From positions 85,538,056 through 85,602,055 of the forward strand of contig CM055899.1 of assembly GCA_029582155.1 (NCBI GenBank): DNA of 64,000 bases, given 5' to 3'. The notes under the pieces are model-generated. The model was not told where the DNA came from and made no database searches. It worked only from the letters and a program-made list of their open reading frames with translations. Position numbers and translations under genes: made by a program. Every line of letters starts with the position of its first letter. Position 1 is the first letter of the stretch. Source of the DNA: Panopea generosa (Eukaryota; Mollusca; Bivalvia; Adapedonta; Hiatellidae). Of this stretch, positions 11,958 through 64,000 are shown piece after piece.

Positions 11958-13688
11958 ACAACAAGAAATGTCACTGGTAAGTGTCACATGCCCTCCAAAT
12001 GGTCAGTGAAAATAACAACATATGTTATAGTAGGTAGTGATGTATCCATGAATAACAAGAGTAATGGAATGACGTTTCAGATGACATGCAATTTCATGTT
12101 GTTTTTTTACATTAAAGCATGACCTTGACCTTTGTGTGACCTTGACATCTGATGTAACGGTCTGGGTATTGCTACAGGTAAATGCAAGTGACACATCATC
12201 ATGACATGCTGATCACTTGTGCAGGGCTTTACATTAAAGCTCATCCAACTGTCAAAGACAATTGAACCGTGGGTACGGACAAGTAAAATATAAGCTCCTA
12301 GCCCGTCTGGACAAGTGAAAATTCAGAAATTAAACACAGCATCTCTTTTTCGCTAATTCCTGTTTTTTAACCTTGATAAAAAGTTTATTTAGTTAATTTA
12401 TATCCCCAAGATGTACCATAATTCTAGACTTAAGTAGGACAAGTCGTTTTTCGTCCGAACAAGCAGATTTAAGAAGTGATATAAAAAATTAATGTAATTG
12501 CCCGACTTGTGTCAATCTATTTTAAAATCTCTCCATGTAAGACGGACCAGACATGAAATATCAAACAATCTAAAAGTGTGACCTTGAGGTAATGTTCTGG
12601 GTCTTACCGTGACATGTCGTCATGTCATGTTGATCAATTGAAAAATTGAGCCTAGTGTTTTTGAAATTCATCCATGTATGATAAAGTTACAAGACGGACT
12701 TGAAATCTCAAACAGATTAAAAGTGTTGTCATACAAACTCAAAGTGTGACCTTGACCTTTGAGGAACAGGCCTAGGTCTTGCATGCGACACGTGGTCATG
12801 TCATCTTGACCAACTGAGCCAAGTTAAAGACAAAGTTACAGACCACACACATTATCAAACAATTGAAAGTGTCACCTTTGAGGAAAGGTTCTTGGTCTTA
12901 CATGCGACACTTAATTATGTTGTGTTGATCAACTGAGTCAAGCGTTTTTTAAATTTATCCAAAAGTGACAAAGTTACAAACCGGACAAGAAATTTCAAAC
13001 AGACTGAAAGTGTTTTCAAACAAAGTTAAATTATGACCTTGAACTTTGAGGTTGGAGTTTGGTGTTAAGTGCGACACATCGTCGTGTTATGTTGATCATT
13101 TGTAGCAAGTATTTATAAAATCCATCTATGCATCACAAAGTGACAGGGCGGACACGAAATCTCAATCAGACAAAGTGTTGTCAAAGTTAAATTGTGACCT
13201 TGACTTTTGAAGTGGGAGTCTGGGTGTAACGCGCAATACGCAGTCGTGATATGATAATGTTGAACATTTGTACCAAGTATTAACAAAATCCATCTATGCA
13301 CGACAAAGTTATAGGCCCGACATGAAATCTCACACAGACTCAAAGTTTGACCTTGACCTTTGAGATACAGGTGTGAGTCTTACTCGTGACAAGTCATCAT
13401 GTTATGTTGATCATTTGTAGCAAGTATTTTTAAAATCCATTAATGCATGACAAAGTTACATAGACTCAAAGTGTTGTCAAACGAACTTAAAGTGTGACCT
13501 TGATCTTTGAGGTAAGGGTGTGTGTCTTACTCATGACACATCATCATGTTATGTTAATTATTTGTAGCAAGTGTTAACAAAATCCATCTATGCATGACAA
13601 AGTTACAGGCTGGACACGAAATACCAGACCGAAGGACGGATGCTGCAATTACTATATGCCACCCAAAACAATTTTGTGGGGGGCATAA
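11958..13688 (+). mobile_element. Interspersed repeat with internal ~180-bp monomers, copy A
   Basis: It starts ACAAGAAATGTCACTGGTAA and ends in CTATATGCCACCCAAAACAA then a G-rich run. Between these lie about seven diverged tandem monomers with GTGTGACCTTGACCTTTGAG, CATGTTATGTTGATCATTTG and ATCCATCTATGCATGACAAAG. The same ends enclose only two or three monomers at 47,529-48,165, so monomer number varies between copies. It has no coding capacity; class is uncertain. Confidence 0.75.
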
Positions 13689-14879
13689 AAAGAACATTCC
13701 ATTACATGTTTTCTACAGAAGTATCATTATATAAAAGATAGAGTAACTATGACTACCATATTGCACGATTCCAACAAAACGATAAATTTCACAAAAAAAC
13801 TTTCAACAAAAATGGTCGTAAACGCAAACCAACAATTATTCATCGAAATCAACCCAAAGTTGGCTCAGATCATGCAGAAAAATGATTATATTTTCTGGAA
13901 ATACTAACATTTTAAATGTTGACCAAAATTTCAACATGCAACAAAGAAATTTTCAAACTGACTTGTGACGATTTTTGTCGCAGTTATTTTGTGAAACGCA
14001 GCACAGGGGCCCCAATTTTACTAATTACTTCTAAAGTTTAATCATTAAAATTTTGAAAAAATATCATGAAAATTCAATTAATATTACAATAGCAATGTCA
14101 TATGAACCTTCATTAGTGTAAGAACATAAAAAAAAAAAATGCATTGCATCTGTACAGTACTGTGTTTACATTAACATACAAGCAGTGCTGTACTAGAGCT
14201 AGTCAAGGGTATGATTTGCTGAAAATCTTCCATCTTGAAAACTGAGTTTTTGTTATGATGTGTTTAGAGATCTTGGGGTGATACCATATGTGGGTATACA
14301 TTTTACTTGTTAAAAGTTACCCGTAAATTCATCGTAATCTGTATCATATTGTATCGCATATCTAGATACCTGTATCTTGATACATATTTTACCGCCATTG
14401 GTCAAGCAATACCAAGCCTTATAACACCTGAATATACAACTTATTTATTTGTTAGAAATTCTCACACTTACCAAGGTTAGTGAAACGAGGGTCCCAGGAA
14501 AACAAATACAAGTGTGACTGATGGAAATGATAAAGTAGCAAAAATGTCAATTGTTTGAAGTGAAAATATTACTGAAGTATAACAGTAAACAAAGCGCTCC
14601 TTAAATAATTTGATATCTATTTAAGCTTAGCCTAATACAAACAACTTTTAAAGTTAATTATGGGGGGCATATATCATGTGTTATATCAATTTCTTACTTA
14701 CATCTAGTAAATGGTTATATAATTAGATAAAACGTTTGTCAAAATTGCCATTTACCCTATAATGGGTGATAATCTCGAACCAGCGTAGCAAAATGCTGCT
14801 ATCTGGACATTAACGTTGTGGATTTCGCATATTTAGTATAACTGAGATTTCCAGAAAGTTGACAACAAACATTTCATCA
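13689..14879. other. AT-rich sequence downstream of BLTP2, nothing recognised
   Basis: Possible far 3' region of BLTP2. A reverse-strand AATAAATAAG string near 14,440 is one candidate poly(A) signal. No other feature is seen. Confidence 0.4.
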
Positions 14880-14899
14880 TGTAAACCTGTTCTGTATAT

Positions 14900-15330
14900 C
14901 TTCTTGACTACCGACACAAACATCTTCCCGTTCTATATATCATGTTGACTTTTGTTATATGTGTCATGTTGACTTTCACAAACAAACATCTTCCTGTTCT
15001 ATATATCGTGATGACTTTCACACACACAAACATCTTCCTGTTCTATATATCCTGATGACTTCTGTTATATGCGTCATGTTGACTTTTGTTATATGTGTCA
15101 TGTTGATTTTCACACATAAACATCTTCCTATTCTATATATCATGTTGACTTTTGTTATATGTGTCATGTTGACTTTTGCACATAAACATCTTCCTGTTCT
15201 ATATATCTTGATGACTTTCACACACAAACATCTTCCTGTTCTATATATCCTGATGACTTTCACACACAAACATCTCCCTGTTCTATATATTGTGATGACT
15301 TTCACACACAAACATCTTTCTGTGAAATAA
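14900..15330. repeat. 42-bp minisatellite in the presumed BLTP2 3' UTR
   Basis: The unit is CATCTTCCTGTTCTATATAT plus CCTGATGACTTTCACACACAAA (42 bp), mixed with a second module TTGTTATATGTGTCATGTTGACTT. It ends about 25 bp beyond the BLTP2 stop codon, so it is probably transcribed as 3' UTR. Reading frames on both strands are by-products. Confidence 0.9.
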
Positions 15331-15352
15331 TCTAAACTGGTCAAACCACCAT

Positions 15353-63594
<48,242 letters not shown>

Positions 63595-63749
63595 CTAAAG
63601 TAGTCAAAAAAATAAATGATTTGAATTAGTACTTTTAATATTCTATTTCAAGTATTTGATTTGTGATGGTGCATTAAAACCTAAAAGAACACATTTAATA
63701 TCCAATTTGTCATTCTCACCATCATTTTAACATGCAGCTTTAACAAATA

Positions 63750-64000
63750 ATAATAATGATGACAATGGTGATGATGATAATGGTAATAATGATAATAATG
63801 GTAAAAATGATAATCATGGTAATAATGATAATAATGGTAATAATCATAATGGTAATAATGATAATAATGGTAATAATGATAATGGTGATAATGATAACAA
63901 TGGTGATAATGGTAATAATGATAATATTAATAATAATGATGATGATGATAATGAGGATGATGATGAGGATGAGGATGATGATGATGATACTATTACTACT
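63750..64000. repeat. (AATGAT)n/(GGTAAT)n microsatellite at window edge
   Basis: A mixed trinucleotide-based tract of AAT, GAT and GGT units; the last 60 bases become GATGAG-rich. It runs to near the window end. Confidence 0.95.

Overview
The window is eukaryotic, AT-rich and intron-dense. It shows no bacterial gene organisation. Two conserved animal genes sit tail to tail inside a heavily repetitive background: tRNA-derived SINEs, MITE-like DNA transposons and many 30-130 bp tandem arrays. The protein sequences and the repeat families suggest an invertebrate, most likely a bivalve mollusc. The phylum is inferred from repeat style and was not tested by a search.

Left part, about 1-7.8 kb: the last three exons of EMG1 (NEP1) on the + strand. 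EMG1 is the 18S rRNA pseudouridine N1-methyltransferase. Its introns hold a 57-bp tandem array and one copy of a MITE. Upstream lie a 40-bp array and another copy of the same MITE, split by a hAT-like element with a perfect 8-bp target duplication.

Middle, about 7.8-15.3 kb: the space between the two gene ends. It holds SINEs, 30-bp and 33-bp arrays, a 1.7-kb interspersed repeat with internal monomers, and a minisatellite just past the stop of the next gene.

Right part, 15,353-63,594: 24 exons on the - strand encode roughly the C-terminal 960 residues of BLTP2 (KIAA0100, hobbit), a bridge-like lipid-transfer protein. Exon phases are consistent throughout, and the 5' part of the gene lies beyond the right edge. 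Its introns carry most of the repeats.

The most interesting signal is that several tandem arrays in BLTP2 are made from the gene's own exon edges. About 117 copies of an 83-85 bp unit (32.5-42.27 kb) contain the 3' splice acceptor and the first ~43 nt of the exon at 32,375-32,497. Twelve 76-bp copies (60.65-61.60 kb) contain the acceptor and first 26 nt of the exon at 60,659-60,717. A perfect 43-bp duplication (58,265-58,350) copies a 5' splice donor with the end of its exon. BLTP2 must therefore be spliced correctly past more than a hundred copies of its own splice-site neighbourhoods. In the large array most units have lost the AG at the original acceptor position.
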